A DNA stretch of 44,612 bases from Bacillota bacterium (lineage in GTDB: Bacteria; Bacillota; Negativicutes; Sporomusales; CTSoil-080): positions 1 through 44,612 of the forward strand of contig JAGGAC010000032.1 in the NCBI GenBank assembly GCA_017889635.1. The letters run 5' to 3'. The notes beneath the pieces are model-generated. The model was not told the origin of the DNA, did no database searches, and was given only the letters and a program-made list of their open reading frames with translations. Below, piece after piece: positions 26,617-35,575 of the stretch (within the stretch, counting starts at the first letter, position 1; each line of letters opens with the position of its first letter). Position numbers and translations under genes: made by a program.

Positions 26617-27291
26617 TTAAATATCAAACTTAATTTTACTGTCATTTATCATATTAAATTCTCTTACATGTGTTGATAGTTCAAATAACTTCTTTTTATT
26701 TAAAATGACAATTGAATTTTTTTCTTTTCTTATTAACTCTTCTTTTACAAGCTTATTTATTACATTATATAAGCCCTTTCTACTTATCGGAAAAATATTA
26801 CACAAATCACTTGTGCTTTTAAAATTAAATATCCCTTCTTCAGAGCTTTTTAATAAGTAAAAAGCAAATAGTTCTTCTAAACTAAACAGATTTTTCATCA
26901 TTAACTTTTTATACATATGATATATTCTATTACTAATTTTATATAAGAACATCTTCAGAAATTCGGGATTTTTTTGCAGTTTATCAAATGTTTCGTTATT
27001 TATTTTTAATAAAGATGCATTACTTGTAGCCTTAATATCACAGAATAGATTCTGTTCATACATATAACTAAATTTACCTACAAATTCATTTTTAGAAAGT
27101 TCGTCTACTAAAAAACTCTTGCCATACTCGGTAATACATTCCACTTTAACATTTCCATCTAAAATAAAAAAAATTTCCGTGAAATTTTCATCAGAACGGG
27201 TTATGTATTGTCCTCTTTTATAATTTACAATAGGTATTTCGTTCAAATATTCCTTAATATAGTCATATATATATATATTATTAAGCTCCAT
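26617..27291 (-). CDS. CRP/FNR-family regulator, CprK/YeiL-like
   Basis: Start at 27291 (AAGGAA upstream) gives 224 residues. An effector domain of cyclic-nucleotide-binding fold (YKRGQYITRSDENFTEIFFILDG, then GKSFLVDELSKNEFVG) is followed by a long dimer helix and a winged helix (STSDLCNIFPISRKGLYNVINKL). The Arg and Glu that hold cAMP are not kept and there is no N-terminal FNR cysteine cluster. CprK, of this family, binds a chlorinated 4-hydroxyphenylacetate; position next to hpdBCA makes a hydroxyarylacetate sensor attractive, but that is inference. Confidence 0.8.
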   Translation of the reverse strand: MELNNIYIYDYIKEYLNEIPIVNYKRGQYITRSDENFTEIFFILDGNVKVECITEYGKSFLVDELSKNEFVGKFSYMYEQNLFCDIKATSNASLLKINNETFDKLQKNPEFLKMFLYKISNRIYHMYKKLMMKNLFSLEELFAFYLLKSSEEGIFNFKSTSDLCNIFPISRKGLYNVINKLVKEELIRKEKNSIVILNKKKLFELSTHVREFNMINDSKIKFDI

Positions 27292-27494
27292 ACCTAATTT
27301 CCTTTTATATATTTTATGATGACGAATTGTCCTCAAGTGTAAAGTAATGATTGCATTCCATTTGTGTAGCAGTTTTTCCCAAGTCGGATAAACCTAATTA
27401 ATGTATGAATATACGACTCAGGAAAACTTTCGTAATGGCTACACTCATCCCTATAAACTCTGTAAGCCTTCTTTCTACTATTTGCATAGGAGCA

Positions 27495-28433
27495 TCAGAA
27501 AGGAGTATTGTCACCAATATAACAAGCTATATTATTATCCAAGTATAACTCTTGAAGATGTTCCAATTTCTCATCTGTCACATCTCCATGATCACTGTAT
27601 GCATAATCTTTTCCTAACTGATTCCACTTAGTCAAACCAAGTCTGTGGAATTTCAAAAGATTAATTTCATATAATGAGTTTTTGTTCATAAACTCAATTA
27701 ATTGGTGTGCATTTTCATCACTGTCGTTATATCCTGCAATAGTAGGCTGTCTTAGAACAAGCCTTCCCAACCAACCGATCTTTTTAAGCGCTTCAATATT
27801 TGAAAGTATTAAATCGTTATCGACGCCAGTTCCTTGTTTATGTTTCTCTCTGTCCATATTCTTCACATCAATAAATGCAAAATCAATGTATTTCAGTATT
27901 TTTAAAAACACTTCCTGTTTTGCATAGCCACTGGTTTCAATTGCCTTATGAATCTGATGTTCGTGGCATTTTCTCAATACTTCAGCCAGAAATTCATGAT
28001 GTATTAATGGGTCTCCACCTGAAAATGTTACCCCGCCCTCGGAACCCCAGTTATTAAAGTCACGTCTTAAGATTGCCACAAGCTCATCGACTGTATATTC
28101 TTTAACACACTGTTTTAGGGCATTATTGGGACAAATATTAACGCAATCAAACGACTCACATTTTCTGCAAATATCCCATGTAATGCTAGGTTCACCAAAT
28201 TCATTAAATTTAATTGAACCATATGGGCATGCATTTCTGCATGCCCTACAGCCCTTTTCCCATTTACATACTTTATCCGCAAACATAATATGCTTTTTTT
28301 TAATCCAGCTTTCTGGGTTAGCACACCATTTGCACTGCAATGGACATCCCGCAAAAAATACGTTCGTTCTGCAGCCTGGTCCATCATGTACTGAAAAACT
28401 CTGGATATCAAATATTAAACCTTTTTGGCTCAT
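27495..28433 (-). CDS. hpdA: Glycyl-radical activating enzyme of HPA decarboxylase
   Basis: The ATG at 28433 yields 312 residues. The radical-SAM motif is CPLQCKWC, preceded by IQSFSVHDGPGCRTNVFF and followed by two ferredoxin-like cysteine sets (CKWEKGCRACRNACPYG and CRKCESFDCVNICPN). FSGGDPL binds SAM. It uses SAM to place the glycyl radical on HpdB. Third gene in hpdB-hpdC-hpdA order, with 10 bp to hpdC. Confidence 0.9.
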   Translation of the reverse strand: MSQKGLIFDIQSFSVHDGPGCRTNVFFAGCPLQCKWCANPESWIKKKHIMFADKVCKWEKGCRACRNACPYGSIKFNEFGEPSITWDICRKCESFDCVNICPNNALKQCVKEYTVDELVAILRRDFNNWGSEGGVTFSGGDPLIHHEFLAEVLRKCHEHQIHKAIETSGYAKQEVFLKILKYIDFAFIDVKNMDREKHKQGTGVDNDLILSNIEALKKIGWLGRLVLRQPTIAGYNDSDENAHQLIEFMNKNSLYEINLLKFHRLGLTKWNQLGKDYAYSDHGDVTDEKLEHLQELYLDNNIACYIGDNTPF

Positions 28434-28443
28434 AATGATTATC

Positions 28444-28704
28444 CTATACCGTTTTATAGCCAGAACATGCAAAAGCACCACATGTCGCATATGCCCAGTT
28501 TTCTTTTTCCAATCCAGTACATGTCCCTACTCCGTATTTATCTTGATTTATAAAGTTTTTGCAGTTTCCGCATTTCTCAGCTTGTTTGAACTTAGGACAA
28601 GCCTGACTTCCTTCACCGTCAATAGGTACCAAACCCTTGCTTAAGGCACACATTCCTTTTTCACAATCCAAATTTATATAATTTTTACAATCATAATGCC
28701 TCAT
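28444..28704 (-). CDS. hpdC: 4-hydroxyphenylacetate decarboxylase small subunit
   Basis: The ATG at 28704 has GGAGG upstream and gives 86 residues, the family's length. Cysteines occur as in HpdC: DCKNYINLDCEKGMC in the N-terminal half, then CPKF, CGNCKNFI, and GTCTGLEKENWAYATCGAFAC, enough for two [4Fe-4S] clusters, though the first-cluster ligand set cannot be proved by eye. The small subunit is specific to HPA decarboxylases among arylacetate decarboxylases, which supports the reading of the large subunit. Confidence 0.88.
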   Translation of the reverse strand: MRHYDCKNYINLDCEKGMCALSKGLVPIDGEGSQACPKFKQAEKCGNCKNFINQDKYGVGTCTGLEKENWAYATCGAFACSGYKTV

Positions 28705-28732
28705 AACTATTACCTCCATTGACTTTTTCCTA

Positions 28733-31429
28733 TTAAGCCTCATCATATTCAGTTCTATAAATAACTTCATCCTGTATTGGTTTGCCGATTTCACACCAGT
28801 ATTGTGTAAATCCTGCTACACGAACCATAAGATCCCTATATTTTTCTGGCGTAACTTGAGCATCCCTTAATGTTCTACTATCAACAACATTAAACTGGAC
28901 GTGGAATCCGCCCTTTCTCATGTATGCACGTACGACATCAAGAAGTTTTCTTGTACCGCTGATACCTTTAACTGCTGACGGATGAAGTTTCAAATTCATC
29001 TGCGAGTTCTGATGCATGGAATGATCATAGACAGTTGCAGACTCAAAAATTGCATAAATGCCATTCTTATCTGTTCCCGCTGCTGCAGATACAGAACCAT
29101 CTGAATAAGTTGTACCTGCAAGTCTTCCATCAGCTGTAGCCAATGTTACAAATCCTTGCGGACCATGTGTTGATACTGAAATTTGGCACAGATATAAAGG
29201 CTTGCCATAGTATGAAAGATATTTATGGGTCATTTCATGAATAAAATAATGATATGCTTTAAAAATCTCATCTGCATGCTTGTCAGCGTTGCCATATTTC
29301 GGTGCATTTACGCATGCTGCAAAGATTTCCTCATATTTAGGACTGTTTTCCGTACTTTCTCTGAAATCAGGTGAATATACATTTGTTTCATATGCAGTCT
29401 TAAATCCGAAGTTGTTAACCATCGCATCTGACATTTCTTCAATCGTGAATTTCCTATCATCAAATACATTTTTCTTAATTGAAGACAAGGAATTGACGAG
29501 AGTAATCGTACCACAAGATTCAAAGTTAATACATGCGTTATATCTTGCCCCCATAGTACCAATGTGTTTGCCTTTTGTGAAGCAGTCAGGTTTCAACAAG
29601 GAGTTAACAGCTGGCATGTTATATTTTCGCCAAAGATCCATTTGAATATTGTTGCACCTATTAACAACTTCTGTAGTAAGTTCCATATACCCTTTCCACT
29701 GCTCCAGCATGGTTTCATAAGAATCAATCTTCTTATTATGAGGTGGATATACTTGTATTCCTGTTCTCTTATCTAAACCGTTTGTTAAAACAAGTTCAAG
29801 CACTTTAGGCATAGCAACGAAATGAACACCGGTACCACACGTAGGTGATGCACCGCCAGGAATCATTGTTGTCTTTCCGTTATATTCAAGGGGTAAAAAG
29901 CATCCAGGTGCAGATTCCAAACATCCGCCAAGACACCAGGCTCTTGCATCATGAAGATCCATTCCTTCTGGCCCATAATTCCTTAACATAAAGTTCATAC
30001 CTGTCTGATTGTTCATCCAGGCAGGATATCCTAGTCCCAGTTTGGTGCAGGAAGCAGCCTTCATAAGAAAATCTTCCGGAGTCTTTTCATCATACAAGAC
30101 ACTTAAAGTAGGTTGAGGTGTTTGGTTTCTCATCCCTGCTTCAATAATTAAATATTCCAAAGGAGTTACTGCTGTAAGACCATCGTAGTTCTGTCCACCT
30201 AATGAAAGGTTGTTAAATGTATTACCAGAAAGAACGCCACCGGATACACCTGCTGATGCAAAACATTCGATACAAGTAATTTTTATTCTATATAATTCAA
30301 GAATTTCAATTACTTCTTCGTCTGTCATGACGCCGTCTTCAATATCTTTCTCATAGAACGGCTGCAATACTTGCCCAAGCTTACCAATAGAAAGACCTGA
30401 CTGAGGATCTTCATTAACAACACCTAGATGACAGCAAAGCGTCATCTGGATCGCTTCCCAGAAGGTTGCAGGTTTTTTATGGGCTATATTTCCCATAACC
30501 TCTTCAATTTTTTCATAGTTAGCTTTCAAAGCTGCATCTGTCTCAATAGAAGCCAAATATTTCGCTTGTTTTGAATAGTTCTCACACCAAGCACTTAACC
30601 CTTTGGTAATTTCTTTCATGGCTGCATAGTAATAGCCTCTGCTCATACCAAAATCGCCATCAGTACCGGCTTCGCCCATAACTTCAGCAATTTTTTCATC
30701 ACATAATTCAATAATTCTATCAAAACCATATTGCAAAGGAAGATAATAGTTTATTACTTCACGTCCCTGAGGAATTGCAAACGAATCAAACATACAGATA
30801 ACACTATCCATAATACGTTTAAACTGATCATACCCCGGTGTCATCTGTGAATATTTATCGCTTAATTCCTCTACGGAAATTCCGGCCCAAGGTTTCGACG
30901 TTTTAACTAAAACAGGAATTTCTTCCTTTCTCATACCGAACTTTTTAGCAATAGAAATAATATTGCCATAGCTTTCAGTAACATTACCGCCGCCGGCACC
31001 TACTACACTGACTGAATCAGCTTCACTCTCAGCAGGAGCATCCACTTCATTCATTAAAGCTTCTGCCTGAGCATTAAAGAAACTTGCACAAACCCAAGGA
31101 AATGGGAACGCCCCTCTAACATTTTTCGTTTTGTTCATAACAAGCTTCTCATAAGGTAAGATGGTTGGAGTCATGTGTGATAGAGATGCAGCCACAGCTT
31201 TAGCTCTTCTCACTTCAATTATATCACCGTCATTTTCCCACCAGCTTCTATTATACCAGTAGGCAGCTTCCATATCTGCGGTAACTTTTAAATTATAATA
31301 AATATCCATCAGCTTTTTAGTACTATCTTTTGCTTCTGGAATATCCGATTCCAAAAGCCTATCGACATTCTCCATCTCAATGCCACGTTTTTTCAATATG
31401 ACTTTTAGTTTGTTATCTTTAGACTTCAT
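28733..31429 (-). CDS. hpdB: 4-hydroxyphenylacetate decarboxylase large subunit (glycyl radical)
   Basis: From the ATG at 31429 (AGGAGG seven bases upstream) it is 898 residues. The active-site CLE of GGCLESAPGCF (near 503-505), the His of GTGVHFVAMPK, the Glu of NFESCGTITLVNS and the glycyl loop RVAGFTQYW (Gly near 873) all match the known decarboxylase. The enzyme converts 4-hydroxyphenylacetate to p-cresol and CO2, in the strictly anaerobic cytoplasm. Ser in QSGLSIG is also kept. With hpdC and hpdA in the usual order the call is firm; a related arylacetate substrate cannot be excluded. Confidence 0.9.
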   Translation of the reverse strand: MKSKDNKLKVILKKRGIEMENVDRLLESDIPEAKDSTKKLMDIYYNLKVTADMEAAYWYNRSWWENDGDIIEVRRAKAVAASLSHMTPTILPYEKLVMNKTKNVRGAFPFPWVCASFFNAQAEALMNEVDAPAESEADSVSVVGAGGGNVTESYGNIISIAKKFGMRKEEIPVLVKTSKPWAGISVEELSDKYSQMTPGYDQFKRIMDSVICMFDSFAIPQGREVINYYLPLQYGFDRIIELCDEKIAEVMGEAGTDGDFGMSRGYYYAAMKEITKGLSAWCENYSKQAKYLASIETDAALKANYEKIEEVMGNIAHKKPATFWEAIQMTLCCHLGVVNEDPQSGLSIGKLGQVLQPFYEKDIEDGVMTDEEVIEILELYRIKITCIECFASAGVSGGVLSGNTFNNLSLGGQNYDGLTAVTPLEYLIIEAGMRNQTPQPTLSVLYDEKTPEDFLMKAASCTKLGLGYPAWMNNQTGMNFMLRNYGPEGMDLHDARAWCLGGCLESAPGCFLPLEYNGKTTMIPGGASPTCGTGVHFVAMPKVLELVLTNGLDKRTGIQVYPPHNKKIDSYETMLEQWKGYMELTTEVVNRCNNIQMDLWRKYNMPAVNSLLKPDCFTKGKHIGTMGARYNACINFESCGTITLVNSLSSIKKNVFDDRKFTIEEMSDAMVNNFGFKTAYETNVYSPDFRESTENSPKYEEIFAACVNAPKYGNADKHADEIFKAYHYFIHEMTHKYLSYYGKPLYLCQISVSTHGPQGFVTLATADGRLAGTTYSDGSVSAAAGTDKNGIYAIFESATVYDHSMHQNSQMNLKLHPSAVKGISGTRKLLDVVRAYMRKGGFHVQFNVVDSRTLRDAQVTPEKYRDLMVRVAGFTQYWCEIGKPIQDEVIYRTEYDEA

Positions 31430-31488
31430 CACAGTACCTCCTAGTCTTTATATATATTTACTCTATTACAAATTAGAGAAAAACGGCA

Positions 31489-31501
31489 GTGTAAAGTACA
31501 C
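31489..31501. promoter_or_regulatory. GTGTA-N3-TACAC site upstream of hpdB
   Basis: A palindrome GTGTA-AAG-TACAC, 60 bp before the hpdB start and near a TTTACA that could be its -35. AGTGTAAAGTA (31488-31498) recurs exactly at 27336-27346, 45 bp before the CRP/FNR regulator's start. Confidence 0.45.
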
Positions 31502-31607
31502 ACTTTTTCTGCTTCTTCTTTATTTTTTTGTATTTCTTAAACCAGCTACATATCCATATTTTTTGCCAAAGAAAATCCATAAGTATATGTATTTTTCCGC
31601 AACTAAA

Positions 31608-31655
31608 AAAGTACACCAATTATGCAGTTTTTACCATGCAATAATTGTGTACTTT
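31608..31655. promoter_or_regulatory. Long inverted repeat with AAAGTACAC ends upstream of hpdB
   Basis: Arms AAAGTACACCAATTATGCA (31608-31626) and TGCAATAATTGTGTACTTT (31637-31655) are near-perfect inverted copies with a 10-bp spacer. On the minus strand six Ts follow, so it may act as operator or attenuator. A second inverted repeat, TATGGG-N8-CCCATA, lies at 31664-31683. The rest of 31433-31807 has no gene. Confidence 0.5.
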
Positions 31656-31727
31656 ATTTGTTATATGGGCATTGTGACCCATAAAAATTCGGTTTATATT
31701 CAAATATTTATAATAAGCCCTCTATAA

Positions 31728-31769
31728 TAAAAGATACTATCGATCTATGCAATCAATAGTATCTTTTAT
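31728..31769 (-). terminator. Terminator after the EthD-like gene
   Basis: AAAAGATACTA and TAGTATCTTTT pair around a 17-base loop; TTTTATTATAG follows on the minus strand. It separates the next gene from hpdB. Confidence 0.75.
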
Positions 31770-31807
31770 TATGTTACAATTCAAATTTTCTACATTGATA
31801 CACTATA

Positions 31808-32644
31808 TTAGCGCATTGGAATAAAACCGCGATACTGGGTATAGTTATCGCTCTCAGCTATATCAGTTAAGAATAAGCTTGCAATTTCGAACTTAGGCTT
31901 TAAATACGGAAATACATTGCTGGTCGCCCAAACTGGTTTTTCAATAGCTGCTGCAGCTTCTACCGCTACTTTATGCCATTCGTTAGGTCCATCAAACCAC
32001 ATTTCTACCGCACGTTGGAAAGGACATCCGTTTACACTTTGAATTACCTTACTGGAAAGAATCCGGTTTACTTCTGACGCCTTTTCAAAGACAGGTATTA
32101 CTTTTTCAAAAAACCATTTGTCTCCTTCTTCCAAGGAAACTCCCTCAGGATACTTGAGCATAAACTGCCACCGGTAATTCGGACCGTCTTCCATAGTACG
32201 GCCGTTCCCCTTTATGTCCTTTTGCCAGCTTATCGGAAGAAAAGCAAATATAAATGGCGGCATCCCATTATCGCCACCGGTGGAACGGGCGGAATCGCCA
32301 TCCAACATCTGATCCTGCGGTGCTTCTTCCGGAATAGTTCCCTGCCAACGGAGAACATCCATCGGGAAAAATTCTTTAAGCGTTTTTACATTAAGGTCTT
32401 CGCACATCGGATTTACCATCCAATAATGCTCTGTTAACTGCATTTTATACCCGCCAAACCGTTCACCGTCTTGAGGAACTGGCAGCGCCGGATAAAAAGC
32501 ATACTTTGATACATATGGTCCAAATTGGGCAATACTTTCAGGAACATGATGATAGTACAACCAGTGCTTTAGTTTATGACGGTTCTGTTCTTTTATACAA
32601 TCTACATAAATCAAACTTCTCATCGGGTTAAACTCTAATCCCAT
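31808..32644 (-). CDS. EthD-like ferredoxin-fold protein, function unknown
   Basis: Start ATG at 32644 (GGAG nine bases upstream), 278 residues. The sequence opens MRSLIYVDCIKEQNRHKLKHW, then YYHHVPESIAQFGPYVSKYAFYPAL, resembling an EthD/dimeric alpha-beta-barrel monomer (strand, helix, H-V-P/S-I). A second half has YRWQFMLKYPEGVSLEEGDKWFFEKVIPVFEKA, so the protein may be a fused dimer. No catalytic residues stand out. Recall of the fold is tentative. Confidence 0.55.
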   Translation of the reverse strand: MGLEFNPMRSLIYVDCIKEQNRHKLKHWLYYHHVPESIAQFGPYVSKYAFYPALPVPQDGERFGGYKMQLTEHYWMVNPMCEDLNVKTLKEFFPMDVLRWQGTIPEEAPQDQMLDGDSARSTGGDNGMPPFIFAFLPISWQKDIKGNGRTMEDGPNYRWQFMLKYPEGVSLEEGDKWFFEKVIPVFEKASEVNRILSSKVIQSVNGCPFQRAVEMWFDGPNEWHKVAVEAAAAIEKPVWATSNVFPYLKPKFEIASLFLTDIAESDNYTQYRGFIPMR

Positions 32645-32792
32645 GGTTACCAGCTCCATTTCATTTCATTTTATTTTATTTTTAGGCAGGGAAGCGGAAA
32701 TAAAGTCTTTATAATCCCGCCATACACTGCTTAAATTAACTGGTTCTCATCTTTACAACAGCATTCGCAGTATTTCGCTTAACATCATCTGC

Positions 32793-32918
32793 TTAAATCA
32801 AATGTCCTTCCATGGTATCATGAGCATGTCCTAACTGTTCATCATAAAATTCAAAAATATCCCTATTATTATTAATAATAACATTTCCTTCAATACCACA
32901 CAAGCAGCAAATAGTCCT
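32793..32918 (-). pseudogene. Possible fragment of a small Cys-containing protein
   Basis: The minus frame encodes RTICCLCGIEGNVIINNNRD then IFEFYDEQLGHAHDTMEGHL and ends at 32793. It looks like genuine coding sequence but has no start or ribosome site; the 5' end runs into the hairpin at 32931-32951. Another overlapping frame gives a hydrophobic 41-residue peptide. Remnant or chance; low confidence. Confidence 0.3.
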
Positions 32919-32921
32919 AAC

Positions 32922-32951
32922 AAAAAAATCCGCCTAAATATAAGTAAGGCG
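32922..32951 (-). terminator. Terminator after the DUF6143 gene
   Basis: CGCCT/AGGCG stem (32931-32951) with seven Ts following on the minus strand. It lies 118 bp after the stop codon at 33069. 32660-32760 shows nothing. Confidence 0.55.
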
Positions 32952-33068
32952 AACATAAAACACAAAAATTCATCATAAACAAGTGAAACTCTAGTATTAA
33001 TAGCCTTCACTATTCTATATGGCTAGAATAACAATCGGCCTACCCCTGTTTCTTAAATCTTTTTGAAT

Positions 33069-33581
33069 CTAACAGCGTTCTTCCCACCAACCAAAAGCAA
33101 CTCTGCCCTGAATGTTAACATCTTCCTGACCGACTAAAAAAATAGCAAAAGATTCCCCTGGAGGAATAATAAATTTCCCATCTTCTTCTTGAGCAACCGT
33201 TGTTTTCGCGGGAATCATCCTATCAAAAGCATTTACTCCCCTGCTTGGAAAGCCACGGACCCTTTCTGCAAATATCAATTCTACCTTCGGTTTGGGATTC
33301 GGGCATATTGCCTTATTGGCCGGTGTTACCATATCCGAAACAGTTTCCGGTCCGGGGAATTTTGAATTTAACCAAATTTCAGCTATAAAATCTGTTCCCG
33401 ATGTGTTAGTTATAGTAAATACATTTACATACAAATTTACATGAGAATTACAGGGGTTAAATAATCCACTCCACGCATTTTTGCCGTTGCCAAAGCTTAG
33501 CAACTCGCTCTGACCAACGAAGTATCGACCTTTACTTGATTCAAAGAGCGATACAGGAATATTTACCACTTCTTCTACCAC
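33069..33581 (-). CDS. DUF6143-family protein
   Basis: A GTG start at 33581 behind AGGGGGAA gives 170 residues. The pattern GRYFVGQSELLSFGNGKNAW, NPCNSHVNLYVNVFTITN, AEIWLNSKFPGP, VTPANKAICPNPKP, RGFPSRGVNAFDRMIPA, EEDGKFIIPPGESFAIFL and FGWWEERC matches my memory of DUF6143, a Firmicutes family of unknown role. No signal peptide or membrane span; beta-rich, possibly a structural or coat-type protein. Family by recall. Confidence 0.65.
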   Translation of the reverse strand: MVEEVVNIPVSLFESSKGRYFVGQSELLSFGNGKNAWSGLFNPCNSHVNLYVNVFTITNTSGTDFIAEIWLNSKFPGPETVSDMVTPANKAICPNPKPKVELIFAERVRGFPSRGVNAFDRMIPAKTTVAQEEDGKFIIPPGESFAIFLVGQEDVNIQGRVAFGWWEERC

Positions 33582-33779
33582 TAGTTCTTCCCCCTTGTAA
33601 CATTTAGTCTTTGTATTATATATTATGATAAATATGAGAAGAGGAAACTAGGCAAGTAGTCCGTCAGCAAGTTTCACCTATAAATTTTGTTCCGGTGCAA
33701 AAATGATCAAGCCATTAAACACCTTAGATCTGGAATAATTTTAAACCGCTATCCCAATTTTCTATTAAAGATTTAACCG

Positions 33780-33816
33780 CAAAAAAGACAGATTGAATTT
33801 CTTCAACCTGCCTTTT
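33780..33816 (-). terminator. Terminator of the ADH-ALDH operon
   Basis: AAAAAAGACAGATTGAA pairs with TTCAACCTGCCTTTTT (two mismatches). On the minus strand a T-run follows. It lies 120-160 bp past the aldehyde dehydrogenase gene; the rest of 33582-33937 shows nothing. Confidence 0.6.
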
Positions 33817-33937
33817 TCTAACCATATTTCATTGTTTCTATTCTGTGAATTTTTCCGCAATTTAAAATTATCAACCGAAGCCTTTAACTTGATCTGTATT
33901 TTTATATATATTCAACCGATACATGACAACCAAAGCC

Positions 33938-35413
33938 CTAGTATAATCCTACTTTTCTCTCGGATAAACTAATAAAAATATTCTTTTTCTGACTATTATG
34001 GTCTAGCATCATTTTATGGTTTTCACGACCAATTCCTGACTTTTTATATCCTCCAAAGGGAGCATGCGCTGGCAAGTTATTATAGTTATTCACCCACATT
34101 CTCCCAGTTTCAATGCCTCTGGCTACTCGAAAAGCACGGTTAATATCTTTCGTCCAAACTGCTCCCCCAAGACCATATTCACTATCATTTGCCAACCTAA
34201 TAACTTCCTCTTCATCTTTAAATTTAATTATGCAAACCACTGGGCCAAAAATCTCCTCCTGTGCTACCCTCATGTTATTTGTTACATCCGCTAAAATAGT
34301 CGGCTTCATAAAACAGCCTTTACTCAAAACGCCATCAGTAATCTTATAACCACCAGTAGCAACCTTTGCTCCTTCTGCCTTACCAATATCAATGTATCCT
34401 ATTATCTTTTTCAATTGAGCCTCATTAATTTGTGAACCCATCTGGGTATCATTATCCCATGGAAGTCCTACACGTACTTTTTCAAACGACTTAACAGCTT
34501 CTTCTACAAACTTGTCATATATCTCTTGATGCACAAACGCTCTGGATCCAGCACAGCATACTTGACCTTGGTTAAACAATATGCCAATTTGCAAGCCCTC
34601 TATTGCCTTATCCCACGGTGCATCTGGGAAATAAATGTTAGCTGACTTACCACCTAACTCAAGGGTAGCAGGTATCAACCTTTGGGAAGCGGCCTCAGAA
34701 ATTGTATAACCAATTTCTGTTGAACCCGTAAAAGCTAGCTTTCTAAATCCTTCATGTGACAGCATGTAATTTCCTGAAACTGATCCCTTTCCGGTAATTA
34801 CATTAACAACACCGGCTGGTAAAACTTCCGCCATTAATTTGACTAATTCTAAAAGACTTAATGAAGTAGATGATGAAGGCTTAATTACTATACAATTTCC
34901 AGCCGCCAAAGCAGGCGCTATTTTCCAAGCAGCCATCAAAAGGGGGAAATTCCATGGAATGATTTGTCCTACCACCCCGATTGGTTCCCTAAGAATAATA
35001 CTCATCGTATCCTTGTCAATCATCACTGCCTGTCCTTCATCAGTCCTGACAGCACTTGCAAAATACCTGAAGTGGTCCGCGCTAAGAGGAACATCGATTG
35101 CGATTGTTTCCCTTATCGGTTTGCCATTATCTAGTGTCTCCACCATTGCAAGCTTTTCAGCATTTGCATCAATCAGATCAGCTATCTTCAGAAGCATTCG
35201 AGAGCGCTCCTGAGGGCTTACATCTTTCCACTGATCATAGGCCTTCCATGCAGCCTTAACCGCCAGATCAACATCCACTTTTCCTGCATCAACACAAGTA
35301 GACAAGATTTCTCCATTAGCCGGATTATAAGCTTTAAAATATTTTCTGTCTTCTCCATCCACCCATTTGCCATCTATAAATAGTTTATATTTCTCACTTA
35401 TTCCTTGTGTCAT
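33938..35413 (-). CDS. NAD(P)-dependent aldehyde dehydrogenase
   Basis: The ATG at 35413 has GGAGG eight bases upstream; 491 residues. The ALDH superfamily residues are present: Asn in IPWNFPL, KPSS cofactor loop, Glu in LELGGKSANI and the nucleophile Cys in NQGQVCCAGS. It oxidises an aldehyde to the acid. With the upstream iron-type alcohol dehydrogenase it forms an alcohol-to-acid pair, 162 bp apart; both substrates are unknown. The adjacent hpd locus hints at aromatic aldehydes, which is speculation. Confidence 0.9.
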   Translation of the reverse strand: MTQGISEKYKLFIDGKWVDGEDRKYFKAYNPANGEILSTCVDAGKVDVDLAVKAAWKAYDQWKDVSPQERSRMLLKIADLIDANAEKLAMVETLDNGKPIRETIAIDVPLSADHFRYFASAVRTDEGQAVMIDKDTMSIILREPIGVVGQIIPWNFPLLMAAWKIAPALAAGNCIVIKPSSSTSLSLLELVKLMAEVLPAGVVNVITGKGSVSGNYMLSHEGFRKLAFTGSTEIGYTISEAASQRLIPATLELGGKSANIYFPDAPWDKAIEGLQIGILFNQGQVCCAGSRAFVHQEIYDKFVEEAVKSFEKVRVGLPWDNDTQMGSQINEAQLKKIIGYIDIGKAEGAKVATGGYKITDGVLSKGCFMKPTILADVTNNMRVAQEEIFGPVVCIIKFKDEEEVIRLANDSEYGLGGAVWTKDINRAFRVARGIETGRMWVNNYNNLPAHAPFGGYKKSGIGRENHKMMLDHNSQKKNIFISLSERKVGLY

Positions 35414-35575
35414 TTCCCTTTCCTCCTTCGCTTTTACATGTACAGAACCGTGCGCCTTCTGATGCTGGGTTATAACCTTTAAACTCAATACTTTATAATA
35501 CTAAAAGCCAGTCATTAACTACTTCGACCAGCTACCGCTTTTCAAACTATCCTAGTGCAAACAATAATTCTACTC

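Noticed and set aside
28733..31429. Indoleacetate or phenylacetate decarboxylase instead of HpdB
   Set aside because: A dedicated HpdC small subunit lies directly downstream and the active-site context matches HPA decarboxylase; not fully excluded.
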